NCBI GenBank assembly: GCA_033026295.1
Contig: CM065182.1
Coordinates: 18,598,215 to 18,662,214 of the forward strand
Length of the DNA stretch: 64,000 nt
Direction of reading: 5' to 3'
Source: Channa striata
Taxonomy: Eukaryota > Chordata > Actinopteri > Anabantiformes > Channidae
Positions 40,101-50,164 of this stretch are shown here, in pieces (the stretch's first letter is position 1; every line of letters starts with the position of its first letter). A model generated the notes under the pieces. That model did not search any database. It was not told where the DNA came from and worked only from the letters and a program-made list of their open reading frames with translations. A program made the position numbers and the translations under genes.

Positions 40101-43100
40101 TTTGCCTGTATGCCCTCATGCATTTGTGAATGCATAAACTTACCTATGCGTCACTATGTTGTTGTCTTGTTTGCTTGTGTTAGGCTGTGCCTCTCTAAAA
40201 TAACAGATACATTTTTCAGTTCACACATGCAGATCTAATTTTTCTTCTCAGTGAAGCATAAACAAGAAAGTATTTTCTCTTCCCTCTTGTTCTAAAAACT
40301 CTTAACATCTGTGACACAAACAGTTCTCGGCACTCACTAGAAAGGCCAAGCACACACTTTGTTGTCGATAGGCAATATCCTCTTGTTGCCTTTCTGAAGA
40401 CAACTGTGTGTGTGTGTGTGTGTGTGTGCACTTATCCTGCAGATGTATACATAGGGTTTATGTGTTTAAAGGGAGCCCCCTGCAGCCTGCAGTTTAGACT
40501 GAGTGAGGCCCTGTGAGGAGAGCTCATTAAAGAGGTGGAAAAAAGCTCAGACTCCACAGGAGTTTGAGTCATGCACAATAATTATGGTTCAATTAGCAAG
40601 GAAAAACACCCATGAAAAAGGCTATGGACACTAGCACGCAGAGCTGCCCTAGCGCTGGAAGTCAGTACCTGAGCAACATTATAAAAGTGCCCGACGTGTC
40701 CTAAAAGCAGACTCTTAGAATATTCAGGATGTTGACAGTTATTCATCATCTCCTCCAAGAGCTACTCTAAAAGATCACGCTTCACACTCTTCGAGACACA
40801 TGCCAGCTATAAATGACCTGCCATTTGCAACCACAGCCCAACTAATATAAATAAAATGGCAATGTTCCCTGCAGTGGCAGAGCGCTCAATGCAGCAATGA
40901 ATGGAGGACACCGCCAGGTCTTGGACAGCTAAACGAACAGACTCTTTTAATTGCTGAGTCTGTCTAATTGGCTGCCAGTGTGAGGCCATCATTCATGACA
41001 GACTATTTATCCTGGTCTTATCTCTGGAGAAGAGCGTGACTGGATTGGGGGCGGGGGGTTGTGTTTCAAATATGGGAAGGGAGTATCTGCTGAAGGGGTT
41101 AGAGAAGGAGGCAGGTGTCCAAGCTGCCCTTAAGCCTAATCCTTCACCAAAGGCTCAGTCAGGCTGGGGGCTCATGGGTGACGTAGAGGCTGAGCCTGCT
41201 GGCTTAAATCCACAACAAATGAAAACAGACACCAGCCACCATCTTAATTGTGTCTAATGCCTGGCATTGCTCTCTCTCTCTCTATCCCTGTTATATCCCC
41301 GGTCTGTCCCCTAATCCTGCACACATGCACACACACTCTCTCATTTAAAGAGGCACATTAGAAATTGGAGAGGCAAGGGGAGCTGTGCAGAGCCAAACTG
41401 GCAAATAAGATTCTCCTTTTATTATAGCTCAACAAGAGGACTTGAGTCCGTCCACAACTTTAACACTAAGCTGAGAAGCTGAGTGGTCGCCTTGATTCAA
41501 GAGCGACTGTCTGCCAGCCGAGCCACGGCAGTCTGACAAGTAGAGCTGATCAGTGTGGGCGTCTGGTTTTCGTGTATTCTGTCATCATTAGCCAAGCCAC
41601 CGGTTGCTAGTCTATTCTTCCACGAGACATCCTTGCTCTTTTACATTGCTCTGAGACCAGGAGCACCAGTGTCCACTCCACTAGATGAGCTGACAGAGAG
41701 TAAGATTGAACCCCTACTTCTTTTTTTTCTGTGAAGTCCAGCAGTTCGGTTTCGGCTACATCAGTCTGCCACTGCTACGCCATTACCTTGCAGTCTTAAT
41801 GAGGCCCTGGTGCCTGACAAGCCTAGGCATGTTCAGGGAAGGAGGGAATAACAAATGAGTGAAAGAAAAAGAAAGTCTAATCCATCTCCATCTGTTCAAA
41901 GAGAAAACCCCTAAAGGAGCATTGATCTAATTCATCTCTATATTCTAAAATGGCACAATCAGCAGCAGGAACGGTAGTTTAGTCAATCACTGTTAGAGAG
42001 GACAACACACCCAATATTCTGACATTCAACTCACCTCTTACATGTAGACTTAACGAATACAAAAAAACCCCACACTAATTAGCTTTAATTAAACCACCTA
42101 CTCTAATTTATGATGGAATAGCAGGATTTCCAAAAATGAGAAATGTTGAACCAATAAAAAGACACCAGGTATAGTGAGAAAGCAATTTTCCTTAGTACCA
42201 ACACAGGATCACAGAGCTTGTCATTAATTGGTCCTAACCTGGAGTTTGCCCACAAGCTGGGGTTATGCACACAGCTCTCTCTCTCTCTGTGTGTGTGTTT
42301 GTGTGTAGATGAGCCTGGGAGAAGCCCTGACACACATGGCAACTACTACAATTTCCATGGACACAGCTTTAAAGCAAATCAAGTTTGTGCTGGAGGACAC
42401 ATGCTAATGAAAGACACTACGCTGGTTTGACATGTGCCTCCTCACTGGTGCAACCTCACTAATAACCATTATTTGTGTAAGAGGCCTTTTATGTTCAAGT
42501 GTTATCTGCATAAATGCATCAACATCAAGCATAAGAGATGTTCCATCTATGATGTACTCATCTTCACATCTTGCAAAGTAAAAACAGCTAAAGCTGATGT
42601 TTTAATTTCCATGTGTCTTCATGTTGAAACCCTAAAAAATGCCTTTTTGTCTTGATGATTTTTGCTTTGAAGATAGATAAAATGTTAGTTCTTCTCCTTT
42701 TTTATTAAAGCTATACACACAAACACAATATGTTTTAAAAGCTTGAATTCATGTACTGTACTTTTTTCTCTAAGCATTAGCCTATTTACTTTTCTTTTTG
42801 AAGGTCAAATTCCCGATATACTGCAGTTTCTGTCACTGGAGAGTGAGGAGCTTCACCGCCTCTCTGCTGCTCCTCAAGCACCCAACCAGCAAACAGGGGT
42901 CACTACATTGCAGTGACAAAGACATGATTCTTCACCGGGTTGCTAATTGTGAACACTGCCAATTATGTTATCTGGGGCAGCTGGCTAAGCAGGAAGTACC
43001 AAGGTCCAAAATAGCCCGAGTCCTTTGTCTAATACTGATCTGTTTCCTATTCTGGGAAACAGTTAGTTTAAGACTAGATCGATCTCCTACAGGACATTAG

Positions 43101-44074
43101 TTGGCAGGTGTGTTCTGTGTTTTTCTCGGTATCACAAAATCCTCCAAGAATCATAAAAGGAGGCTTTTAAAAAAACTATACTGTATAAATCACAGCTACT
43201 GATAACCTTTTCATGCCATGCAGCGAAAGCAAATATATATCCATAAATACAGCTGCTATGCACCATTTCCTAGTAAAAATACAGTCCCCTTTGTTTGCTT
43301 CACGCCTCTGCAGGGGCTTTTTTTTTCCCAATATTGTGATGAAAAAGACTTTTGGCAGGTAACCCATTTTGAATGTTATGTTGTGGTGCAGCTTGTGAAC
43401 ACAACACCCCTACAGGTACATACCTGTCAATGCCAAGTTCTCTACTACACACAGAATGCTCTAACGGCTTGCACTGCAACCAGCTCCCCAAATAAGTGGA
43501 TTGTAAAGAAAAGATAAACAGCTAGTGTCTCAATGAACAGTAATATCACTTGACATCAAACACCCAGTGCAGCTGTAGTACTTACTCCCTTGCTGAAACA
43601 TTTATTCAGTGCTGTTCCAGGTTGTGGGCTTAACACATGTTGGGGCTTATGAAAGAATATTTTTATTATTAAACTTTTTAGTGTTCTAAATCAGGTTCAC
43701 CAAACTCCACAATGTTTTGGTAAATCGCCCCTTGTTTAATGCAAGGGCAACTAACCAGTGGATTCTCATTCCATGTACAGTACTTACCCCTGCTCCTCCA
43801 TCATCTCCTGGAGCTCCATACATTTGAGCTCTACTCTCCTCTTCCTTTCATGGTCCAGAATCTCTCGGTGGGGCTTCTTCACCAGTACGGGCTCTGCTTT
43901 GGGCTCTTCCTCTTCCTTTGTGCCTGGCTGTCGCTCCTCAGTTTTAGCTTGCAGGGTTGCAGGGTTGGGTCCTCCTGATCCTGCAGCTGTCCCTGCTCCT
44001 GCTCCGGGGACCACCGGCTGGGTCATCCCATTTGCACCATCCTTGGGAGATGACACCTTTGCTGCATCATACAT
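11970..44074 (-). CDS. srrm3: Serine/arginine repetitive matrix protein 3, 14 coding exons
   Basis: Nuclear SR-related splicing factor that, with SRRM4, promotes inclusion of neural microexons. The CDS joins 44074-43788, 36308-36207, 31231-31130, 29684-29604, 29095-29027, 26765-26730, 26463-26413, 25889-25782, 24564-24402, 19576-19514, 15482-15187, 15083-14832, 14739-14614 and 12237-11970. This is 2004 nt or 667 aa (human protein about 650). Every junction is GT-AG and phase-compatible. Residues 72 to about 118 form the cwf21-type domain (ILDHERKRRVELKCMELQEM, then YTEEEIRQKVSTFRQML). Residues 165-335 are Lys/Arg- and Ser-rich. About 550-595 is the eMIC-type block (SYSPIRKRRRDSPSFMEARR, then ARKRPIPYYRPSPSSSS). 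An RS tail ends HSSYDSPGF. SRRM4 lacks the N-terminal cwf21-type domain and SRRM2 lacks the eMIC, so SRRM3 is the best call. The Met at 44074 is the first in frame after an acceptor at 44087; an upstream start in an unseen exon is possible. Confidence 0.92.
12238..14613 (-). other. srrm3: srrm3 intron 13
   Basis: A 2.4-kb GT-AG intron splitting the eMIC coding sequence. It contains a (CA)n microsatellite (12445-12495) and no exon-like segment that I can support. Confidence 0.8.
12445..12495. repeat. (CA)n microsatellite in srrm3 intron 13
   Basis: About 25 CA units on the plus strand. Confidence 0.95.
14614..14739 (-). CDS. srrm3: srrm3 coding exon 13 (eMIC core, first part)
   Basis: 126 nt, phase 2-2. 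Encodes REKDSANRSDTDSRARRRSR followed by SYSPIRKRRRDSPSFMEARR. This is the block I know as nearly identical in SRRM4 (RRRRRSYSPMRKRRRDSPSH). It forms the first half of the eMIC domain needed for microexon inclusion. Acceptor TCGTGCAG, donor GTAACA. Confidence 0.94.
14832..15083 (-). CDS. srrm3: srrm3 coding exon 12 (Ser/His/Arg-rich)
   Basis: 252 nt, phase 2-2. The correct frame reads TKGGHSSKSHHRSSRGQPHH, then SSSWSSGHSSSHSASRDRGP and KAKSPHTRQNN. Two other frames are also open here but have the wrong phase and composition. Acceptor TTTCCCAAG, donor GTGAGA. Confidence 0.88.
15187..15482 (-). CDS. srrm3: srrm3 coding exon 11 (longest internal exon)
   Basis: 296 nt, phase 0 to 2. Encodes KLHLLTASSASIQSTLLKEH, then Ser/Gly/Asn-rich sequence ending HRGRTSRHQRK. 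The strong pyrimidine-rich acceptor ends TTCTTCACAG. Donor GTAAGC. It opens a compact cluster of three exons separated by introns of about 100 nt. Confidence 0.87.
15483..19513 (-). other. srrm3: srrm3 intron 10
   Basis: A 4-kb intron. The part nearest exon 11 (about 15500-15960) is strongly purine-rich on the plus strand, so U/C-rich in the transcript. A GA repeat lies at 18323-18350 and a G-rich stretch at 18750-18895. No coding exon was recognised. Confidence 0.75.
18323..18350. repeat. (GA)n simple repeat
   Basis: Interrupted agag/aaag run on the plus strand inside srrm3 intron 10. Confidence 0.85.
19514..19576 (-). CDS. srrm3: srrm3 coding exon 10 (63 nt, phase 0-0, candidate)
   Basis: Between CATCTCAG and GTGAGG. 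Encodes RQPGRRMGNNKGRGAARRSS plus R, open in the frame demanded by both neighbours (exon 9 exits and exon 11 enters in phase 0). Arg/Gly-rich content fits the protein. The acceptor has a poor, purine-interrupted polypyrimidine tract. Because it is symmetric, skipping it keeps the frame. Supported by phase and composition rather than by recalled homology. Confidence 0.65.
19577..24401 (-). other. srrm3: srrm3 intron 9
   Basis: A 4.8-kb intron, AT-rich around 22800-23250 with a short (TA)n near 23031-23043. No supported exon. Confidence 0.75.
24402..24564 (-). CDS. srrm3: srrm3 coding exon 9
   Basis: 163 nt. It enters in phase 2 and exits in phase 0. Encodes LNSKHKTDGLKASGPLVSPG and on to SESEKGHD, a low-complexity Ser/Gly/Pro stretch. 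Acceptor TTCCAG, donor GTATGT. A G-run cluster on the opposite strand lies 25-50 nt past the donor. Confidence 0.85.
24565..25781 (-). other. srrm3: srrm3 intron 8 with CA repeat near the 5' splice site
   Basis: A 1.2-kb intron. In transcript orientation the first 15 nt after the exon are followed by about 16 CA units (25736-25766). The rest shows no features. Confidence 0.8.
25736..25766. repeat. (TG)n microsatellite beside the srrm3 exon 8 donor
   Basis: Plus-strand TG run, so CA in the srrm3 transcript, starting about 15 nt inside the intron. Confidence 0.95.
25782..25889 (-). CDS. srrm3: srrm3 coding exon 8 (Ser-rich)
   Basis: 108 nt, phase 2-2. Encodes SPGETPSRSSQRQGSCFSSR and SASLSSTRSPSKSPT. 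The donor is GTAGAC, weak by position +5/+6, and a 30-nt CA repeat in the transcript starts about 15 nt beyond it. This is a candidate regulated exon. Confidence 0.88.
25890..26412 (-). other. srrm3: srrm3 intron 7
   Basis: A 523-nt GT-AG intron with short CA/TG-rich patches. Nothing else is recognised. Confidence 0.8.
26413..26463 (-). CDS. srrm3: srrm3 coding exon 7 (51 nt)
   Basis: Symmetric exon (phase 2-2) encoding SGSPKNKHRDKNKQKK plus split arginines, matching SSSPKSKRRDEK of SRRM4. Acceptor TTTCAG, donor GTGAGA. Confidence 0.88.
26730..26765 (-). CDS. srrm3: srrm3 coding exon 6 (36 nt)
   Basis: Very short symmetric exon (phase 2-2) encoding SASGSRKKRRY plus split arginines, like the SFSKKRRHS stretch of SRRM4. 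Acceptor TTTTTGTCAG, donor GTGTGT. Its size borders on the microexon range. Confidence 0.85.
26766..29026 (-). other. srrm3: srrm3 intron 5
   Basis: A 2.3-kb intron. Contains a (C)n run at about 27894-27905, a G-rich stretch at 28035-28110, and a pyrimidine-dominated tract on the plus strand at about 28350-28760 (purine-rich in the transcript). No supported exon. Confidence 0.75.
29027..29095 (-). CDS. srrm3: srrm3 coding exon 5 (Lys-rich)
   Basis: 69 nt, phase 2-2. Encodes FGSSSPTRREKKKKSGKKHK, matching the KKKKKKSSKKHKR block recalled for SRRM4. Acceptor CGATAG, donor GTGAGT. Confidence 0.9.
29096..29603 (-). other. srrm3: srrm3 intron 4
   Basis: A 508-nt GT-AG intron, partly CT-rich on the plus strand. 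Nothing else is seen. Confidence 0.8.
29604..29684 (-). CDS. srrm3: srrm3 coding exon 4 (Ser/Pro- and Lys/Arg-rich)
   Basis: 81 nt, phase 2-2. Encodes VKRKSSSSPSPRPKKRKKKK and SGRRRSR, resembling the basic KKKKKKSTRKKRRR block recalled for SRRM4. It probably contributes to nuclear localisation and RNA contact (inference). Acceptor ATTCAG, donor GTAAGT. Confidence 0.9.
29685..31129 (-). other. srrm3: srrm3 intron 3 with CA repeat near the 5' splice site
   Basis: A 1.4-kb AT-rich intron. In transcript orientation a (CA)14 run (31083-31110) starts about 19 nt after the exon 3 donor. No other feature. Confidence 0.8.
31083..31110. repeat. (TG)n microsatellite beside the srrm3 exon 3 donor
   Basis: Plus-strand (TG)14, so CA in the srrm3 transcript. 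Confidence 0.95.
31130..31231 (-). CDS. srrm3: srrm3 coding exon 3 (acidic/His-rich)
   Basis: 102 nt, phase 2-2. Encodes an acidic and aromatic stretch (HHQPDEYEEDPALVGYEDGD, then YEHDYHSDN). The acceptor is CCTTTAG and the donor GTAAAA. A CA repeat in the transcript begins about 19 nt past the donor. Confidence 0.9.
31232..36206 (-). other. srrm3: srrm3 intron 2
   Basis: A 5-kb intron, AT-rich, with a short (TG)n near 34997-35010. No supported exon or mobile element. Confidence 0.75.
36207..36308 (-). CDS. srrm3: srrm3 coding exon 2 (cwf21 second half)
   Basis: 102 nt, phase 2-2. Encodes YTEEEIRQKVSTFRQMLMDK and a short tail (EGVITREGSHTQPV). It completes the helical cwf21-type domain that in SRRM2 and Cwc21 contacts the spliceosome core (family knowledge). 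Donor GTAAGT, acceptor TTGTCAG. Confidence 0.93.
39199..39231. repeat. (TG)n microsatellite
   Basis: TG run with a tgcg interruption, in the largest coding-region intron of srrm3. Confidence 0.9.
40406..40428. repeat. (TG)n microsatellite
   Basis: About 11 TG units on the plus strand, in the same intron. Confidence 0.9.
43788..44074 (-). CDS. srrm3: srrm3 coding exon 1 (N terminus, cwf21 first half)
   Basis: Encodes MYDAAKVSSPKDGANG, a Gly/Ala/Pro- and Glu-rich linker, then KKPHREILDHERKRRVELKC and MEEQG. The exon itself starts at 44086 after CTCCACAG, so at least one upstream 5' exon exists. The donor is GTAAGT. The ATG has A at -3 and no in-frame upstream Met inside the exon. Confidence 0.9.
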
Positions 44075-44531
44075 GATTACTGAACTCTGTGGAGACAAGA
44101 GTGGAAGATGGAGACAAAATGTCAGCTGAGACGAGAGGAGAGGAGCTGTCTGCTGAATACTGGGTATTCAACTGGATTTTGGCAGTTTTTGTCTCATTTC
44201 ATGTTAATGATTGATCATCCAGCTTTCACAGAACCCTGATTTATAACTGCACTGTGAATGGAAAGAACAATGTTCTTCATTTCCAAAAGTCTTATAAAGA
44301 ACTATTTATAGACCCCAATACCAGTTTAACAACCACAAAGCTGAATCTGATATGTACACAAATATTTTAATACATCAACATTTTGTCTGCATTTGGGTGA
44401 GAAGACAAACATTTAAAGATTGGATAACATAAACTATTTGTGATTTGATGTAATGTCTTTGGAAAGGCTGGTGCAGTTCTGCATGATCGGAACAGTACAC
44501 ACACTGCAATGTACTCACGCGCATGCGTGTG

Positions 44532-44553
44532 CACACACACACACACACACACA
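44532..44553. repeat. (CA)n microsatellite upstream of the srrm3 first coding exon
   Basis: About 11 CA units on the plus strand, roughly 450 nt upstream of the exon in gene orientation. Confidence 0.9.
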
Positions 44554-47500
44554 CGAGTATCTTGAGCCCATGTAGACATGCATTGGCAGCGACAGCACTG
44601 GCAGCAACTTCTGCTCTACAAGTCAACAACCTAGTGGTGCCTGGAGGATGGCTGAGGGGTGGGGGAGTTGAATTGCTCTTTAAAACTATCAGCAGCACCA
44701 AACTGAAGCAGGAAACAAGTTGATTTAGTATACATACTGCATGAGAAGGGACAGGCTGGGGTAGAAGAAGCTAAGCAGCTTCCATTGTTATAACTTGAAT
44801 GATCTGACCGTATCCAACATGAAGTCATTCTTAGTATTTGACTCTTTTGACCTTTCAGTTTCTGCCTCGTTTGCTCGTGAAACAATGGGGTTGTCATTTT
44901 GGTGAATAAAAAGTCGTCTACTACAAGTGCTGCGTGCACTGGGCTCTGATTAAGATGGATCGCCCTGTTAATGCCAGCGTACAACATGCAGGAAGTGAGG
45001 AAGGCCTTCACGTACCTACAAGCCTTGACTGCCTAGCACTGCTCCTCAGCAACTAATGGCTTCATTTTTCACTGAGGAGCCAAAAAATTCCAGCTGAGGC
45101 ACTTCATCACTGTCACACACGGAGACAGAGCGATACTCATGCTGGATGGACAAACATCCACAACTACAGTTACATCTTATTGCTTTGGGTGAGCAGCTTG
45201 AGTCATCCAGGCAGGCGGATCTCTCTATCTGAGCTGGTTCTGAGAGTCTTTGACTGGTTAATAGGGATGTGCTTGTTTTTGAAGCGCTGTGAGCTGGTAA
45301 ACGAGCCGTGGATCTGTGCGCAGCGAAACGGCTCTTGGCTGAAAGAACAGGTGGCAGGACAGCAGGAGGTATCATCGCTGAATCTATTATACAGTAAATC
45401 AGCACTTGATATTCCATGACAGCGACCTCTCATCTACACACACTCGTCTGTAGGAGATTCAGGAAAGAGAAGCTCACATCTATCGAAAAGGATTTTTAAA
45501 AGAAATTCAAGAAGACGGGCATAACATAAAGAAATTGAAGGCTCTTTAGTTAATGATTTACAGATACATGCCACACCATTATACTTGTGGTCTTAATAAT
45601 GTCATGGAGGACAAGGGTCAGGGTCACGAGTACACAAGTAAAAGCACTTCACGAAGAAAACAATGCATTTTAAACAATGCTGATACACACATAGGTTCAA
45701 TTTAGATTAGGCACAAAATTATCAGGGGTAGGTTAGGTTTGGGTAAGGCACTAAATAAAGATTTTAGGGTTTATAAATACATCACACTGCATGCATCATA
45801 TGACACTCAACTCGAAATGTCGTCTCCTGTGTGGAAGTCCCCTGTTTTGTGAACTATCCACCATCCCAACCTCCCGAAAGAGTCTGAAAGTAAATATATA
45901 CATCATAGCGTAACATATGCTAAAGCCGCTAGATGTTGCAAAGCTGTAAGATGTGCTTGTTTTTGACAGTAAAAAGGACATGCTCTGCTATTTCACTGGA
46001 GGTCAGTTTCACAACACTGATTATCTTGTTACAAGTGTTGCTTATATTAGGCAGCAAGTGAGCAGTCAGCTGTTTAAATTGGTTTGTTTGAGGCAGGAAA
46101 AACAGATCTGAGCAACTTTGACAAGAACCAAACGAATGGTTTAAAAATTGAGTCAGATCATCTTGAAATGACCGGTTTTATGGGATGTTTAATGTAAAGA
46201 ATGCAGTTGTCAGGCAGAAAGACAAATGGTGAACCGGGAGCAGGGTCATGGGTGCTCAATGATGTGCATGGGGAATGAAAAGTAGCTTGTCAGGTCAGGT
46301 TCCACAGAAAAGCTGTGTAGCTGAAAAATGTAACGCTGTCCATGATCAACACACAGTTCATCACAGCTTGGTGCCAGACTGCCCGTGCTGACCTCTGTTC
46401 CTCTCAAAAAGTGCCTTTAATGACCATGTACATGTGAAAACTGGTTCACAGAGCAATAAAAGAAGGTAGCTTAGTCTGCAGGATCAAGCTTTCTTTAGCA
46501 TCATGTTAACAGTTAGGTGGGTGTGCATTGTTTACCTGGAGAAAAGATGGCACCAGGATACATAAAGAGAAAAACACAAATTCATCAAATCTTAAACGGA
46601 TCAAGAATCTGTGAGTTGTGATGGAAAAACAAGTCCAGCCCATGTAGGCCCTGTAAAGAATAAGCTGCTGATACTGTGTCTTTATGTGAGAAACCAGAGA
46701 ATGCCCTCCGAGGTCTTGTAGTGGCATGGTGGTTCTCAATGGTCAAAATAACCATTGTAAAATACTGAAGAACGTGGAAAAGTAGCTTCTTTAAAATCTA
46801 GTTCAAAATAATTATAAAGTATAATTTGTGTGCATTTTTTGAAGAAATATAGTCTTTATAGCATTTCATACAGAATTCTTGATTCTTGCTTGATAAATGC
46901 TTGTTGCCATTTCATTTTGTTTAACCATTCATAATGTCAAAATCACTGATATTAAAGTAACACTGTATGCTACAGTGGAAATGTCTGGTCCTCATCTTGT
47001 CTGTCTGTTTGTTTTCATTAGTATAGATGGCCAGCATCTGTGAAGACTGGATCTAGTGGGGAGGACTCTAGTAAATCCCATTATAGTGGACATCATGTCT
47101 CAGCCTCTGGGTTGCTCCTGGTAACAAACCATGATTTTCACTGAAAACACAAGAAGATGCCTGAAATTTAGCTGTAATGAGCCTAAATAAAAATAACATT
47201 TTGTCTGAAAAAGTAGCAAAAAAGGGACCCTCCCATTTCAAATGCAATTTTCCACAAAACTAAATGTGGGGATTCAAAAGCCGTAGGCCAAGTGCCAGGC
47301 TTTGTTAAACCAAGCTGTATATATCCAACCATCTCATTATACTAATGCATCACGCCACAGTCATGCCTATTGTTCCAAAGAGGGGGAGGGTAAAAAATCT
47401 GTTCTCTTTCAAGTTAAAACAACGAAATCATTTAATTGTGTAATAAAAAAAGCACATAAAAGGAGACTTGTCAGTGAGCTGATAAGGGGAGCGGAGCACA

Positions 47501-47849
47501 CTGTTAATTGTGTGCGAGTCCTCTACCGGGACCGAAGGTTATCTACAGCTACTGTATTAATGGTGGCACCAGACTTCTCTGCTATACTGTCGAGGGCATA
47601 TAAGACTGTCACACCCTGACAAACACTGTTTGTAATGTGCCATTATGCTAAGTGAAGATGTTTCACCGACAGTTACTTCAAATCACAGAGAGATAATGTA
47701 CTCTTAAATTCAATATTCCATTTTGGAGAAATGATTGCTGTTAGAAGTAAGAGAACCACTATTTCACGGCTCGAGTGAAAGAAGATGGTTCCTGCTGTCT
47801 GTTCTTAACCTTTGCCCGTTGTTTCCTGTGATGTATGCTTGATTGGTCG

Positions 47850-47870
47850 CTGCTGCTGCTGCTGCTGCTG
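47850..47870. repeat. (CTG)7 trinucleotide repeat
   Basis: Pure ctg run on the plus strand (CAG on the minus strand). Non-coding as far as I can tell. Confidence 0.9.
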
Positions 47871-50164
47871 TGCCGGCACTGCAGTGTACACAACAAAACA
47901 AGCCTGTAGTGTAAAATAACAGGCAATCATAGTGGATGTGCATGTTGTCGGTCCACACTTAATGTTGACAGGTTGCAGTAATTTTCATACATGCATCATG
48001 ATCTCTCAATTATGCCGTTTCTGGTGGCACACATGGGGCAAACTCATCTGGTACACACCTCAATTAATAAGAAAAACATTCTCTGTGGCCACACAGAAAA
48101 ATCTTACCTCATTAGCAGTTAAATGTTGCATTAGGCTAAAACGACAGGAAGGGACTGTCTGGTCTTAAACTGCAGTGTGATCATAGGGTTTTTCCATGCG
48201 GAATTTTATGTAAACATATCATTATTGAATAGTAAATGATATTATTTGTACATGCTCAAGAGTTCCTGTCAACTATTTACTGAGCTTTCCTAACATACAC
48301 ATACAAATACAGAGAAAACTAACTCCCTTAACATATTTGCTATGATTTTATAGATTTACGTTATAATTGGAACTATATGCAGTATAGCTCTATATGCCCA
48401 CCTTTTCACATGTGTATCTTTAGGAATTCATGACAGAGCTGCCGTATTGGTGGCATTAGATCGTACATGTGGACCTAATGAAGTGGCCTGTGACTAAATG
48501 TTGGCCCACCACTTCAGTTAACACTGAAATATAACATGAGATTATTGACATTAATGCCAAATGACAAAATTAAAGCTACAATATACAAGTTAAGCTGGGA
48601 GTAGTATGCCCTTCCTTTCTTTGCTTCAAGTCATTTTCAAGGTAATATCTCTGCAGTACTGCCAGTGCTGTTCAAGACGTCTGGGTCACAGGAAGCTTTA
48701 ACAGCATCTCTTCAAATAGAATGTACAGTATGCAAAATTTTTAGAATATCTTTTTAGTAGCAATATGCACCAAAACTTATTTTGATGTGGAAAGGGTGCA
48801 ATCCAAGGCTCCTGTGACACAGAAAAGCAGACAACTGGCAGCAGTGCAGAGACTTTTGCTTCTGGACTTTCTCTGAGCAAGGCTCTTCCTTCTAACCAAT
48901 CACACAACAAATCATCTGCATGACAAAGGACACCCATGTGTCTTAAGTCTCAACTTTGAATAGAGACACAACATGTTTTATTTACTCTTGCTAATAACGT
49001 GAATGCTTTCCTAGATATGACAGGTGTCAGGGTTAGCTTGGTTGACTAACATTATTCCCAAATGTAGAAAGATTGTGACACTGAGTAGTTAACAGTTTTA
49101 AATTTCACGTTGTAAAAAACTGTTGCATACTGTAGATTGTATTTCCATTCACCTCCTTTTAAGAGCATTTAAAATGTTTACATAAAAACAATCACAGAGG
49201 GGAACAGCAATAAAAAAAGTTTTACATTTGATGTAATTTTAAAAGTTGGTGTCTCAGTAAAACTTAATATATAATATATAAAGCATGTGGTTCTCCACTT
49301 TAATGCCAATAACTGTCTTTCTTCATGAGCCAAACTTATATTTGTGAAACAATTTTTTGGAAATTTGGTTATAATTTGAGCTGAATTTGGATGGAAACTT
49401 TACTACAGGATGAAGAGTATTTTTTCTCAATCTAACAGTAAAAACAGTGTTTCTAAACAGTATATGTACACAGCAGGTCTTTCAGTGCAGAACATATGTA
49501 CGACCATCTGTGTTTAGTCGTGACAGATCTGTTAAAGTAAACATTGCAGATATGTTGCTTTTGCTCTACTACAACAGAGACTATAGAGATCGAAGATGTA
49601 TATTTAAACACATTTGTGTCAATTTTATCATTAGATCCAGTTACAGAATATGCTTCTACTCTATATCTATGCAGAGCCTAACTGGTACCTTTGTGAGCAT
49701 TTTAATTTGTGCACTGGTGTGTCTGCACCACCCTGCAATTGTGTTTTTTGGTCTACTAGAAACGGTGGTGACAAACAGTACTGTAAGCAGGTCTTATTGG
49801 AGTTGAAATTACTTTTACTGCATTTACTGTGGTATGTAAAAATGAGAAAATATTAGAGGAGACCACTCAACTGATTAGGGCAGAAGGACAGGGTGAACCA
49901 ATCACTGTTGTTGTGCGTGTTGACTTGACAGGAAGTTGAATTTCTGTGGAGGTGCACAGGTTACAGCATAGGTATTGTGGATACACCATAGGTACTGAAT
50001 GGTGTAGATTCAATGCAGAATCACAAATTAAGCTTTAAAAATCTTAAAGATATCGTCTATGTTTCTATAGTTTGTATCAGCACCCAAACAATCCGCTATT
50101 CCTTGTTACTGCTTGATAAACAGATTCATAACATTGTAAAGGCTGGGTTTAACAATTACGACTA

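Larger units (their letters stand above)
36309..43787 (-). other. srrm3: srrm3 intron 1 between coding exons 1 and 2
   Basis: A 7.5-kb intron splitting the cwf21-type domain. It contains (TG)n at about 39199-39231 and 40406-40428, and a (CT)n/(GT)n run near 42278-42305. No coding segment was recognised. Confidence 0.75.
44087..50164. other. No recognisable gene; probably srrm3 5' intron
   Basis: The acceptor at 44087 shows that srrm3 transcription begins further right, so this is probably intronic. Open frames are short and unsupported. A (CTG)7 run sits at 47850-47870. No CpG-rich promoter-like block stands out, so the promoter is probably beyond 64 kb or is CpG-poor. Confidence 0.5.
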
